Made by a program: the position numbers and the translations under genes | Notes under the pieces: generated by a model | Told to the model about the DNA's origin: nothing | The model's input: only the letters and a program-made list of their open reading frames with translations | Databases searched by the model: none | Part shown: positions 40,616 to 50,042 of the stretch, piece by piece | How the letters are laid out: the number at the start of each line of letters is the position of its first letter | Position numbering within the stretch: position 1 is the first letter of the stretch | From: Armatimonadota bacterium | GTDB taxonomy: Bacteria > Armatimonadota > UBA5829 > DTJY01 | NCBI GenBank assembly: GCA_017993055.1 | Contig: JAGONM010000009.1 | Location: forward strand, 33,099 to 97,098 | Direction of reading: 5' to 3' | DNA: 64,000 nt

Positions 40616-42523
40616 ATGCTGCTGACCTCGCTACATATCCTCAGAAGGTGCTCGCTCGCACTTGCGCTTATTCTTGCGGCGCCTGTCGCGTGCAATGCAC
40701 TAACCGGCGCACCGTTCCAGATAAGGACGAGCCTCAAGAATCCGATAGTGTGGCAGGGCATCGGAAACTGGCTGATCATGACTGAGGACAAGACGAACGG
40801 GCGCGTCTGCTACTTCTATGATCCCGTGATCAAAATCAGTTCGATCCTCATGGAGGGAATGTCGCTTCAGCTCGCACCACTCGGATCTGAGATCAAGTGG
40901 TTGATGTACACCGACTACTACCAGAACCTCGACCGCCTGATGGCGGGCGACGTGGACAACGACAACTTCCACATTGCGTGGCCGAGTAACCTGAAGCAGG
41001 TCGGCTGCGGCATGAAGTACACGAACTGCGTTTTCGGTCAGTACAGGCAGCAGAAGGTCGGAGATCGCTACCCCGTGGACCTCTTCAGCTTCGATGTCGC
41101 CCGCGGAGGCGCCACCCTGATCGTAGGCAGCGACTCCGAGAAATCCCAGTTCGCCCACGATGGCGACACGATAGTCTACCAGGCCAACAACGGATTCGGG
41201 GAGACCGCCATCCGAGCAATCCGGTTCGACAACCCGGCTGAGCAGACCGTATTCGTCGGGCCCGCCTTCGAACCCTCGGTGTGCTACAACCTCGTCGCCT
41301 GGGCGCAGTCCAACGGCCCCGGATTCGACATAATCGCAAAGAACCTCGATACCGGCGAGATCAGGACGGTAGCCTACACCACCGCTAACCCACCCAGGCC
41401 CGAGGCAGGCAGGGGCGCCATATTCTGGCAAGACGCCCGAAACGCCGCCTCCACCGGCATTGATGTATACGGCTACGACTGGGCCACCGCGCAGGAGTAC
41501 TGCGTCACCAATGCAGCCGGCGACCAGTTGAGGCTTCGCGTCTGTGATGACCTCGTCACATGGACGACCGGCACTTCCACCCAGACCCTCTGGGGCGCAC
41601 GGATTCCGACGCCGACAATCGTCTCCGATCTGATCGTCACCCGGGTTACACCGAACTCCGTCTCCCTCGCATGGACTTCAATCGGCGACACCAACAACCC
41701 GGGCGCGTTGTACGACCTCCGATACCGCACCGACGGCCCGATCACAGAGGCCACATGGGCGACTTCAGCTACCGTCGCCGGGCTTCCCATCCCGCAGGCA
41801 GGCGGTCGCAGGGAATCCTTCGCTGTTGACTCATTGTGTTCGGGACGCGTCTATTTCGCGCTCAAGGTGAAGTTCCGGAACAACACATGGTCCCCGCTCT
41901 CCAACTGCGTCAGCGCGTACGTCGCCGACGAGGCCAGCGCGCTCCGGAACGCCGGCGAGGGCGATTCGATCAGCTTCACGGGAGTCGCGAGCGGCATCGG
42001 CGCGGAGGGGGCATTGTACTGCCAGCGCAGCGACCGATCCCAAGCCGTCCGCGTGATTCCGATGTCCGCCGCTTCACCCGCGCTCGGTCAGCGGCTGACG
42101 GTCACGGGCCGGCTGGCACAGGACCCGGAGTTCATGGGACCCGTGCTGGAGGGTGCCGTCGTAGCGCTGAATGAGGGCACTCAGGAGATCAGGCCGCTCG
42201 GAATGCGCCTCGACTCCCTTGGCGGTTTCGATGCCCGATGGGGAGGCGTCGCGGTCGGCGGCCCGTCGAACCTCTGGGCGCGCGTGCGGATATGGGGACG
42301 CGTCACGGGCCTGGCCACGACGGGCGGATGCTCGTTCTTCCTCAATGACGGCTGTGACCTACCCGACAACAATGTCAGGGGCGCGCTCGTGTCGAGCCCG
42401 TTCCCAGCACCGGACGGCCTGGCCGATGGGCGGTACGTCCTCGTCGAGGGTATATGCCGCTTCTCCCGGGCCGACGGCAGACAGATCGAGGTCGTCGAGC
42501 AGTCCGGCATCGTCCTGAGATAG
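40616..42523 (+). CDS. secreted beta-propeller / fibronectin-III / OB-like multidomain protein
   Basis: 635 residues: a signal peptide (LHILRRCSLALALILAAPVACNA), a TolB-like propeller (about 30-335), a fibronectin type III domain (about 338-435, SLAWTSIGDTNNPGALYDLRY) and two OB-like beta domains (GEGDSISFTGVAS..., about 445-630). AGGAG lies 5 nt before the ATG. The OB-like unit also occurs at the N terminus of the GH3 enzyme at 20.3 kb. Probably a surface or extracellular protein; no enzyme motif seen. Confidence 0.75.
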   Translation: MLLTSLHILRRCSLALALILAAPVACNALTGAPFQIRTSLKNPIVWQGIGNWLIMTEDKTNGRVCYFYDPVIKISSILMEGMSLQLAPLGSEIKWLMYTDYYQNLDRLMAGDVDNDNFHIAWPSNLKQVGCGMKYTNCVFGQYRQQKVGDRYPVDLFSFDVARGGATLIVGSDSEKSQFAHDGDTIVYQANNGFGETAIRAIRFDNPAEQTVFVGPAFEPSVCYNLVAWAQSNGPGFDIIAKNLDTGEIRTVAYTTANPPRPEAGRGAIFWQDARNAASTGIDVYGYDWATAQEYCVTNAAGDQLRLRVCDDLVTWTTGTSTQTLWGARIPTPTIVSDLIVTRVTPNSVSLAWTSIGDTNNPGALYDLRYRTDGPITEATWATSATVAGLPIPQAGGRRESFAVDSLCSGRVYFALKVKFRNNTWSPLSNCVSAYVADEASALRNAGEGDSISFTGVASGIGAEGALYCQRSDRSQAVRVIPMSAASPALGQRLTVTGRLAQDPEFMGPVLEGAVVALNEGTQEIRPLGMRLDSLGGFDARWGGVAVGGPSNLWARVRIWGRVTGLATTGGCSFFLNDGCDLPDNNVRGALVSSPFPAPDGLADGRYVLVEGICRFSRADGRQIEVVEQSGIVLR

Positions 42524-42532
42524 CGCGCCGAG

Positions 42533-43522
42533 CTACGCCAGCGCCTCATCAATCGCAGACAGTTCTTCGGGTGCGAAGTCCAGCCGCTCGAGCGCCGCTG
42601 CGTTCTCCTCAATCTGGGATACCTTGCTCGCCCCAATCAGGGCTGACGTCACCCGCTCGTCGCGAAGCACCCATGCGAGCGACATCTGCGCGAGCGACTG
42701 CCCGCGTCCCGATGCGATGTCGTTCAGCTTGCCGACCTTGGCGATCACGTCCTCAGTGATGCGGTCGGCCTTCAGGAATCCCCAAGGCTTCGCGGCGCGG
42801 GAACCCTCCGGGATGCCATTGAGGTATTTCGATGTCAGCAATCCCTGTGCCAGCGGGCAGAACGCGATACACCCGATCCCCTCGGCCTCGAGCACGTCGA
42901 GCAGTTTCTCCTCGATCGAACGGTTGAGCATCGAGTAGCTCGGCTGGTGGATCAGGCACGGCGTCCCGAGCTGCTTCAGGATCTTCGAGGCAGACGCAGT
43001 CCGCTCTGCATCGTATGACGATATACCGACATACAGCGCCTTGCCCTGCCGCACGATCTGATCGAGCGCAGACATCGTCTCCTCCAGCGGGGTCTCGGGG
43101 TCCGGGCGATGGTGGTAGAGAAGGTCCACGTAATCGAGCCCCATGCGCTTCAGCGACTGATCGAGGCTCGCGATGAGGTATTTCCTCGATCCCCAGTCGC
43201 CGTAGGGACCGGGCCACATCCCCCACCCGGCCTTGGTCGAGATGAAGAGCTGATCGCGGTACGGGCGCAGATCCTTGGCCATGACGGAGCCGAACGACTC
43301 CTCTGCCGATCCGGGAGGCGGGCCGTAGTTGTTTGCCAAGTCGAAGTGCGTGATCCCCAAGTCAAACGCCTTGAGGATCATCTCACGGCTGTTCGAGAGG
43401 GTATCCACCCCGCCGAAATTGTGCCAGAGCCCGAGTGAGATCAGAGGCAGCTTGACTCCGCTGCGCCCGCTTCGGCGGTACCGCATTGTATTGTATCTGG
43501 TATCTGACGCCTGATATGACAT
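42533..43522 (-). CDS. aldo-keto reductase, YghZ/L-glyceraldehyde-3-P reductase type
   Basis: 329 residues. MRYRRSGRSGVKLPLISLGL and FDLANNYGPPPGSAEE are characteristic of YghZ-type reductases. The catalytic Asp/Tyr lie in FDLANNY, Lys in FISTKAG and His in YHHRPD. Such enzymes reduce toxic aldehydes and L-glyceraldehyde 3-phosphate with NADPH. GGGGAGGG lies a few bases before ATG 43522, so a longer frame reaching 43681 is rejected. Confidence 0.9.
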   Translation of the reverse strand: MSYQASDTRYNTMRYRRSGRSGVKLPLISLGLWHNFGGVDTLSNSREMILKAFDLGITHFDLANNYGPPPGSAEESFGSVMAKDLRPYRDQLFISTKAGWGMWPGPYGDWGSRKYLIASLDQSLKRMGLDYVDLLYHHRPDPETPLEETMSALDQIVRQGKALYVGISSYDAERTASASKILKQLGTPCLIHQPSYSMLNRSIEEKLLDVLEAEGIGCIAFCPLAQGLLTSKYLNGIPEGSRAAKPWGFLKADRITEDVIAKVGKLNDIASGRGQSLAQMSLAWVLRDERVTSALIGASKVSQIEENAAALERLDFAPEELSAIDEALA

Positions 43523-43543
43523 ATTCCCTCCCCGTCCTGCTAT

Positions 43544-43581
43544 GAAAATGCCCCCGTCTCCCGGTACGGAAGCGGGGGCAT
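43544..43581 (-). terminator. terminator after ferredoxin gene
   Basis: ATGCCCCCG (43548-43556) and CGGGGGCAT (43573-43581) form a 9-bp stem. Read on the minus strand, it ends in TTTT. Confidence 0.75.
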
Positions 43582-43599
43582 CACAGTGATATCCTCCGG

Positions 43600-43782
43600 C
43601 TAGAGCGCGATCGCGCCGGCCGGGCACTCGTCCACGCAGATGCCGCAGTCGGTACACAAATCCGAATCTACCTGCGGACACGTGCCGGGAGCCGACTGAA
43701 CCAGCGCCTCAAACGGGCATGCCGCTGCCGCGGGGCACTCGTCTTCCTTGGTACAGACCTCGCAATCAACAGTAACGGCCAT
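43600..43782 (-). CDS. ferredoxin-type [4Fe-4S] protein
   Basis: 60 residues with eight-plus cysteines. The second set CTDCGICVDECP is a standard [4Fe-4S] motif. The first is altered: CEVCTKEDECPAAAACP, with longer gaps between Cys 2, 3 and 4. AAGGAG lies 12 nt before ATG 43782. A small electron carrier. The partner cannot be told; the nearest redox genes are the reductase at 42.5 kb and the HAO-like cytochrome at 38.2 kb. Confidence 0.85.
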   Translation of the reverse strand: MAVTVDCEVCTKEDECPAAAACPFEALVQSAPGTCPQVDSDLCTDCGICVDECPAGAIAL

Positions 43783-43954
43783 TTCGTTCGTTGTCTCCTT
43801 TTCGCGTATTCTCCACCATGCCGGGGCCGGCATGGGTCAACGGACGTCGTTCAGACGATCCAGTGCACAGTTTACCTCAAGATGCCTATGATTGCAAGCG
43901 ATGGGGCACGGACGAGGTCCATGACCTGGTTGGCGATCTCGATGCGCTTGTCCA

Positions 43955-44275
43955 CTAGCGATAGTCCTCTCTGATCGGGTAGAAGACATCGATGACGTAG
44001 CAGGCGGTCAGCGCCTTGGTGGAGTGCAGCGTGTTCGGCGGGATGATCACTACCGAGCCATCGTGAACGAACTTCGTTTCGTCGCCCACCGTCAGCTCCA
44101 TTCGGCCTTCGATCATGTTGCAGACCTGCTCGTGCGGGTGCGAATGGGACGGCAGGTCCGCGCCCTCCTCGAGGTTCCAGTATGATAGCGTCATGTTCTC
44201 GGAGTGGACGAAGCGCACGTGGCACTTCGGGAAGATCTCCCGCTGCTCGGTGTCATCAAGTTCTGCAAAGGACAT
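43955..44275 (-). CDS. small cupin-domain protein
   Basis: 106 residues, a single cupin with the metal-binding motif PSHSHPHEQVCNMIEGRMEL (His, His, Glu) and a second His near HSTKA. GGAGGA lies 6 nt before the ATG. Possible sugar-isomerase or metal-dependent regulatory role; substrate unknown. The 43834-43954 gap shows no gene. Confidence 0.85.
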   Translation of the reverse strand: MSFAELDDTEQREIFPKCHVRFVHSENMTLSYWNLEEGADLPSHSHPHEQVCNMIEGRMELTVGDETKFVHDGSVVIIPPNTLHSTKALTACYVIDVFYPIREDYR

Positions 44276-44311
44276 GCTCTCCTCCGTGCCCTCCGTGTCC
44301 TCTGTGGTTTT

Positions 44312-45142
44312 CTACTGCTGCACCGCAAACTCCGGCGGCGCCCCCGTCGTGCGGAGATCGACGAACCGGCGGGTGAAGCCGCCGTCGCTGACGGTGAAGA
44401 CCGAGTAGCCGGTAAGCCCCTGGTCGGAGCCGGTCGAGAAGCTGATCGCCGGCGTCGTCAGGAAGGTGATGCCGTAGTACTTGGCCTCCATCGAGCGGTG
44501 GTAGTGACCGGTCAGGACGGCCTCCACCTTGTACTCCCTCAGCAGAGCGAGAATCTGGGCGCGAGCGGGGTTCTCTACCGCGTAGTAGTCGCCGTTCGGA
44601 TCGGCGGGCGTCTTAGTGAAGATCGGGGCATGTTCGAAGACGAAGATGCGCTTGCCCTGAGCCTTCTTCAACTCCGAGTCGAGCCACTGGGACTGGCGCT
44701 CCTCGGCGGCATACCCGGTGTTCCAGAGCGTGTAGTTCAGGCCGATGAACACGCATCCCTCGTGCTCGAACGACACGCGGTCGGGGCCCACGGCCTTCTT
44801 CCAGGCGGCGATCTGACGCGCAGCCTTCACGGCGCCGATGGCCTTCATGTTGAGCAGGTCGTGGTTGCCGGGGGAGACATACATCGGCGCGGCGAGTGAC
44901 TTGCTGATCTCCATGAAGAGCGCGGAGCTCTCCGGCGACCAGACTTCGAGCGCGTCACCGGTGTGGATGACGAACGCGGGTTTCAGCGCGTTCACCTGCC
45001 GGATGACCTCGCGGTATCGGGCGTTATACGCGTCCTTCCCCCTGCCGACATGCGTATCGCTGATCTGCACGAATGTGAAATCTGCGCGCGCACAGGCGGC
45101 ACAGAGAACAAACGTGAGTATCGCGATTGTCTTTCCTACCAT
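44312..45142 (-). CDS. secreted calcineurin-like metallophosphoesterase
   Basis: 276 residues with a signal peptide (MVGKTIAILTFVLCAACARA). Metal ligands are all visible: DTHVG, GDALE, GNHD and GHYHR. Exported phosphoesterases of this type cut phosphomonoesters or nucleotides. GAGG lies 7 nt before the ATG. It is followed closely by the cupin gene, separated by a short C/T-rich dispersed-repeat-like segment. Confidence 0.88.
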   Translation of the reverse strand: MVGKTIAILTFVLCAACARADFTFVQISDTHVGRGKDAYNARYREVIRQVNALKPAFVIHTGDALEVWSPESSALFMEISKSLAAPMYVSPGNHDLLNMKAIGAVKAARQIAAWKKAVGPDRVSFEHEGCVFIGLNYTLWNTGYAAEERQSQWLDSELKKAQGKRIFVFEHAPIFTKTPADPNGDYYAVENPARAQILALLREYKVEAVLTGHYHRSMEAKYYGITFLTTPAISFSTGSDQGLTGYSVFTVSDGGFTRRFVDLRTTGAPPEFAVQQ

Positions 45143-45216
45143 TGCCTTGCCTCGGCTGAGTGATCTCTACTCAGATCATAGTTCGCAGGCACCGGTGGTG
45201 TCAATCTGCACCTGGG

Positions 45217-45263
45217 GACAGGCACAGCCGATAATCGTGGTATAGCGTCAGCGTGTGCCTGTC
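45217..45263. repeat. inverted repeat in the 45.2-kb intergenic region
   Basis: GACAGGCACA (45217-45226) and TGTGCCTGTC (45254-45263) are perfect 10-bp complements with a 27-nt gap, upstream of the secreted Pro-rich protein gene. It could be a transcript hairpin or part of a dispersed intergenic repeat. Confidence 0.45.
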
Positions 45264-45324
45264 ATGCGGCGCGATGAACGGATTGTCTTCCCCGATCATC
45301 CAACTCATCGGTGGTGAGAGTAAC

Positions 45325-46599
45325 ATGCATCTACTGCGAGTCTCCGTCTTCCTGCTCTGTCTGGCTTTCTTTTTGGGCCTGACGCCGTGTGCCGTCCGCA
45401 ACTCCGCCCCAGCCCTGGCCGCGATCGTCGATGTTTCCGGTATCGAGGTGCCGCCTGTGGGCGATCCGGTATGCGCCTACTGCAACGGCTCCGGATGCGA
45501 GCACTGCCAGCCGTCCGAGCCGGACGATGAGCCTGAGCCCGCACCCCAGGCGCAGCCACAGCCGACTCCGCAACCTCAACCCACGCCGGCACCTCAGCCT
45601 GCGCCTGCGCCGCAACCGGCTCCGCAGCCTCAGTTGGTTCCGAAGCCGATCGCTCCGCCCGCGCCGATTCCGGCTCCGGACCCGCAGCAGGTGGCGTTTC
45701 AGCAGGTGAGGCAGGTACTGCTGAATGACTTTCAGCTACCCTCGGCATCGGCGACGGACTTGGATACGGCGCCGGCGGTCAGCATAGATTCAGTCGTGCC
45801 GCTGACGCTCGGCACGGGGCCGGTGCCGATCAACCTCAAGCAGGGCGGACTGACGCAGGAGGAGTGGGACACCGCGCGTGAGTGCCAGCGGAAGATCGAC
45901 CTGCTCAGCCCGAAGTGGCCGCCGAACGCCCAGGAGATCGCGCAGTTGGACCAGCTCATCAGCAAGAGAAACGCCCTGTGGAAGAAGGCAGTCGGTATCC
46001 CCGGCCTGACCGCGGATGAGCGCGAGCGGTTGAGGATCAAGCTCTACACGCGCGATGTCCATGCCACCAATGGAATGCTTCCGACGGTGACATCCGAGCA
46101 GATCAAGACGTGGTCGAAGCCACCGCCTCCCCTGCCCGACCCGAAGCGTCTTCCCGATGAGCCGGCGCCCGAGCAGGTGAACCCTGTCGCGCTCCGATTG
46201 ATCGCCGACTTCACGAACGATCAGATTGAGTCCGAGATCGAGGACCAGGCCTCGGACTTCGCCGAGTCGGAGTTGGGCAAGCTCGGCGAGAAGTTTGGCG
46301 ACTTCCTCAATGTTGGCAAGATCGCGGTCGCGTACAAAGATGGCGGCGCCTCCTCCGCGCTGGCGGAGACGTTCGACATCCTGATCGGCAAGATCCCGAT
46401 CCCGCAGGCGTCGTTCGCCGTCGAGGGCGGAAGGCTGTACTCCAACGTAGTCTACGAGGCGCAGAACAGCTTCATGACAGGCGCGATGAGAGCGACGGGC
46501 GGCGAGTTCAACCGTGAGGAGTTCTGGTCGGAGTTCGACGCGAGCCTTACGGTCTGGCAGAAGGCAGTGAAGGAGTGGGTGTCCTATGGCGAATACTAG
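45325..46599 (+). CDS. secreted Pro/Gln-rich protein (unknown)
   Basis: 424 residues: a signal peptide from ATG 45325 (MHLLRVSVFLLCLAFFL), a CxxC/CxxC segment (CAYCNGSGCEHC, about 52-63), and a low-complexity linker of P, Q and A (about 72-130, repeats of PQPTP/PAPQP). A globular C-terminal half has no family that I recognise. The GGTGAG ribosome site is weak. Its end overlaps by 14 bases the start of the ankyrin protein gene, so the two are likely coexpressed and perhaps interact. Confidence 0.72.
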   Translation: MHLLRVSVFLLCLAFFLGLTPCAVRNSAPALAAIVDVSGIEVPPVGDPVCAYCNGSGCEHCQPSEPDDEPEPAPQAQPQPTPQPQPTPAPQPAPAPQPAPQPQLVPKPIAPPAPIPAPDPQQVAFQQVRQVLLNDFQLPSASATDLDTAPAVSIDSVVPLTLGTGPVPINLKQGGLTQEEWDTARECQRKIDLLSPKWPPNAQEIAQLDQLISKRNALWKKAVGIPGLTADERERLRIKLYTRDVHATNGMLPTVTSEQIKTWSKPPPPLPDPKRLPDEPAPEQVNPVALRLIADFTNDQIESEIEDQASDFAESELGKLGEKFGDFLNVGKIAVAYKDGGASSALAETFDILIGKIPIPQASFAVEGGRLYSNVVYEAQNSFMTGAMRATGGEFNREEFWSEFDASLTVWQKAVKEWVSYGEY

Positions 46600-49159
46600 T
46601 CTATCACTACGGCGCCCGATCGCCCCTCGATACATCCGCTCCGCGGACACTCGGGGTAGTCGGGGTGGAGCTACCACAGACACTCGAGGCAATCGGGGTA
46701 TCGCTGTGATCTTGTCTGTTCTGGCGGTCCTACTGCCGGCGGCGAACTCCCTGTGCGCGGAGAAGCCGATGATCCATCGGGGCATCACCGTCGCACTACC
46801 CAAAGAATGCAGTGTCAAGCTGCGTTGGGTGTGCCCGCCGCTCGATGACAAGGTTGTCGAGGAATCGAAGTGGTACTACGTCAACTTCACCGTGGACAAC
46901 AGCGGTCGCCCGTGGATCGGGCACGATCTCAGCCAGATCATGAGCCCGACTCAGCAGTACCAGTACTCGGTGGACAAGTTCTTCGACAATATGGTCTACC
47001 TGGACAACGGCGCGCTGATCCTCAGCACGACGACGCACATCGGTTCTCCGATGCCGCCCAAGGACAAGGAGTTCGACTATCGCGGTCTGCCCAGAGCATC
47101 GTTCCAGCCGATCGCGCAGATGCCGTTCGCGAACTGCCGGCTCTTCGCCGGCGCGTCGAACTGCCTCTACCTGGTCGGGCACAACCCGGCGACCGAGCAG
47201 AAGGAGGTCTACCTCCTGCGCCCGGAGAAGGGCAGCCTGCGCCAGTACGCGAGGGTGTTCACATCGAAGGATTCCATCGCGTCCGTGACCGGCGACGGCG
47301 AGCGGACCTACATCGCCACGGATCGCGTGGTGCTGAAGGTGCTGACCACAGGGGCGGTATCCAAGGTCTACGTGCATCCCACACAGACCATCAGCGGACT
47401 GGCGTACGATGCGCAGATCGGGCTCTTCTATGCCACCGATACCGGAGTCGGCTTCGTCGGCGCGAACGGGTCAGTCGATCTGCTGGCCGCGCAGGAGCCG
47501 AGAATCTGCCTGCGACAAGGCGCGCTCTACGTCTTCCTCCCGAAGTCTTACGGCGTGCTGGCGCTGGACAACGTCAAGGACCTGAAGCGGTTCAACCTGG
47601 CGTTCAAGGACGTCCCGGCGACGAAGTCGGCCGAGGTCAAGGTCACGGGCATCCGCTTCTTCGAGGGTGGAGAGCCCGCCCCCGAGCCGGAAGCCCGGAG
47701 TTTCGCATTGAAGTTCGATCGCGCCTCGACGAGATACGTCTACTGCCAGGTCGACATGGACAATCTCCTTTACGAGAAGCGCGCTCACAAGCAGGCGCTC
47801 GCCGTCGAGTTCCTCGCCCCCGGCCAGGAGTGGGGCGAACCGGCCAACTGGACAGTCGATTTCACGACGGATATCGCCGGCGTGTGGTCTTGGGCTCGGA
47901 TCGGCGCCGACGAGCCGGGCACGCTCTATCCCGGCGAACACACGGCAAAGATCTATCTCAACGGCTCCAAGATCGACGAGCGCAAGTTCACCATAGAAGG
48001 CGACGCCACCGTGCTGGAGGCAGCCTATTTCAAGGACACCGCACGGCTGAAGTCGCTTCTCGCGAAAGGCGGCGACCCGAACGAGATCGGCGAGGACGGC
48101 CGCACTCCCCTGATGTGGGCTGCGTGGAACAACTCGATCGAGGACGCCGGACTCCTGCTCGCCCGAAAGGCCGATGTCAACATCCGAAGCAGAGACGGCG
48201 ACACCGCTCTCCGACTTGCCTGTTCGCAAGACGACGCCGAAGGGATGGTGCAACTGCTCCTATCACACGGCGCCGACACGGGCACGAGAGACGAGGACGG
48301 CAAGACGGTCCTTCACAACGCGGTGTTCTACGCCAAGCCCGAACTGATACGCCTGCTGCTCGAGCACGGCGCGGACCCTAACGCCAGGGACAACGACGGT
48401 GAAACCGTTCTGCGGAACATGAATCTGATCTACTCCGATCCGACGCTCGCGCCCAAGCTGGAGTCGGTCGAACTGCTGCTCAAGCATGGAGCCGATCCGG
48501 ACGCCAGGAACGAGTACCACGAGACCCCGTTGTTCGACTGCTGCCGGAGCGGAAACGTCGAGGCCGCCCGACTGCTCATCGAGTACAAGGCGGATGTGAA
48601 CGCAGTCAGAAAGGGCACTGAGGGCCTCTCGGACACGAGCCTGCTCGGCCACGCGATCATGGAGTACGGATGGGAGCAAGACCCGGGGATTCGGGATCGG
48701 ATGCGGGTGGTGATCCGGCTACTCAGCGCATCGGGAGCACAGCTTCTCCCCGGCGAGACATCTCTCGCTCTGGCTAAGAGCATCGACGGCCTTCTCGACA
48801 GGAGCGTGATCAAGGCGTGTCTCGAGAAGGACGACCAACTCGTGTTCAGCTACACGCCCGAGGACCCGGCACTGCGCGGGGTCGTGCTCGAACGGCTGAT
48901 GCGGATAGCGTTCTCGGCGATTGCATCGGCGAACTCGGCAGACGGCTTCTCCAAGGCGCTGAACCTCTGCCTCGACGCGCGCGCGAAGGCCGACATGTGG
49001 GGGCTGCTGGCGAAGTACCCGGAGATCTCGTTCGACTGCGGGCTGCTTTGGGTGAGGACCGGAAACCCGTCGAACGCGCGGATGTACCTCGAGGAGTACC
49101 TTCGATTGGCACCGGAGGGAAGTGCCGCATCCAAAGCCGGCGAGCTACTACGGTCTTGA
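46586..49159 (+). CDS. secreted propeller + ankyrin-repeat protein
   Basis: 857 residues. An N-terminal export segment (about 38-58), a propeller-like region (about 70-340), a short beta domain (about 355-470, with AVEFLAPGQEW), then ankyrin repeats from about 475 to 690 (e.g. GRTPLMWAAWNN, GDTALRLACSQD, GKTVLHNAVFY, HETPLFDCCRSG). A TPR-like C terminus follows. GGAG lies 10 nt before the ATG. It probably works as a surface or periplasmic protein-binding scaffold. It is coupled to the upstream Pro-rich gene. Confidence 0.8.
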   Translation: MANTSLSLRRPIAPRYIRSADTRGSRGGATTDTRGNRGIAVILSVLAVLLPAANSLCAEKPMIHRGITVALPKECSVKLRWVCPPLDDKVVEESKWYYVNFTVDNSGRPWIGHDLSQIMSPTQQYQYSVDKFFDNMVYLDNGALILSTTTHIGSPMPPKDKEFDYRGLPRASFQPIAQMPFANCRLFAGASNCLYLVGHNPATEQKEVYLLRPEKGSLRQYARVFTSKDSIASVTGDGERTYIATDRVVLKVLTTGAVSKVYVHPTQTISGLAYDAQIGLFYATDTGVGFVGANGSVDLLAAQEPRICLRQGALYVFLPKSYGVLALDNVKDLKRFNLAFKDVPATKSAEVKVTGIRFFEGGEPAPEPEARSFALKFDRASTRYVYCQVDMDNLLYEKRAHKQALAVEFLAPGQEWGEPANWTVDFTTDIAGVWSWARIGADEPGTLYPGEHTAKIYLNGSKIDERKFTIEGDATVLEAAYFKDTARLKSLLAKGGDPNEIGEDGRTPLMWAAWNNSIEDAGLLLARKADVNIRSRDGDTALRLACSQDDAEGMVQLLLSHGADTGTRDEDGKTVLHNAVFYAKPELIRLLLEHGADPNARDNDGETVLRNMNLIYSDPTLAPKLESVELLLKHGADPDARNEYHETPLFDCCRSGNVEAARLLIEYKADVNAVRKGTEGLSDTSLLGHAIMEYGWEQDPGIRDRMRVVIRLLSASGAQLLPGETSLALAKSIDGLLDRSVIKACLEKDDQLVFSYTPEDPALRGVVLERLMRIAFSAIASANSADGFSKALNLCLDARAKADMWGLLAKYPEISFDCGLLWVRTGNPSNARMYLEEYLRLAPEGSAASKAGELLRS

Positions 49160-50032
49160 GGGCGGTCGTCCTACAACCTCGAGTGCCCTCCACCTACCGT
49201 GATGGCGTCTGGACCGCAACCGCGACCGCTTGAGCGCGAAGACCTCATCGTGGCCGTCGAAACTCACGGTGTCTCCGGCCTCTATGGGCGTCTCTCGTTC
49301 AATGGCATGGGCAGCTACGTTCATGAGGAGGTCGTAGTAATCGTCGCTTAGCGCGTCATCCGAGAACCTCACCTCGAGGTCCGGCAACCCAAAGTACCGC
49401 ATTCCATGAGTATGCAGCCATACGCCCTTGCCCGCAGAGACGAGATGCACCGAGGTACACACGGCCAATAGCAATTGAGGGCTGTGAAGATCATCGTCCA
49501 TGAAGGGTTCGACTCGACTGCGCTGGTAGTACACCTGCGCCGAGGCATTGGCATAGCCGACCCCCGGATACAGCTTCATCAGAGTGATCAGCATCCTTGC
49601 GACCGAGCGGACACACTGGACCGCATGTTCGGGGTCAGGGACGGACTCGATGGTGAGCACGGCGGTGTGAAACTCCAGGTCGTCCCTCTCCTGGTTCGTG
49701 AGAGCGTGGGACGTCATCAGGGCGAGTCTGGTCAACCGCTTCGGGAGGGGTATGGCATAGTCGGAGATCACAGCTTTGCTCACGCCGTCGTCCACGGCAT
49801 ATCGGCGCACCTGATCCTTCTCGTCGGCCCAGTCCGGGTTCTCGTCGCAGGTAGTGTCCCCGCCCCACTGCTCCCGGAACGCCCGTGTGAACGCGGTCGG
49901 ATCGAACTCGACCGGCTCGGGCAGAGGCACGACGAACCGGAGAAAGGACTCGTCGATCTCGGCACGCTTTCTGCCGGACCAGTACATGTAGGCGAGCAGC
50001 AGGACGATGACGGCGATGAGGACGTATTGCAC
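49148..50032 (-). CDS. membrane-anchored DUF4261-like protein
   Basis: 294 residues from GTG 50032; AGGAG lies 7 nt upstream and the longer frame only mirrors hydF. An N-terminal helix (about 3-18) anchors a domain with HTHGMRYFGLPDLEVRFS, as seen in DUF4261 proteins. Function unknown. The gene begins 10 nt after the hydF stop on the same strand. Its end overlaps the end of the convergent ankyrin gene by 12 bases. Confidence 0.7.
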   Translation of the reverse strand: MQYVLIAVIVLLLAYMYWSGRKRAEIDESFLRFVVPLPEPVEFDPTAFTRAFREQWGGDTTCDENPDWADEKDQVRRYAVDDGVSKAVISDYAIPLPKRLTRLALMTSHALTNQERDDLEFHTAVLTIESVPDPEHAVQCVRSVARMLITLMKLYPGVGYANASAQVYYQRSRVEPFMDDDLHSPQLLLAVCTSVHLVSAGKGVWLHTHGMRYFGLPDLEVRFSDDALSDDYYDLLMNVAAHAIERETPIEAGDTVSFDGHDEVFALKRSRLRSRRHHGRWRALEVVGRPPSRP

Positions 50033-50042
50033 GGAAGGTCTC

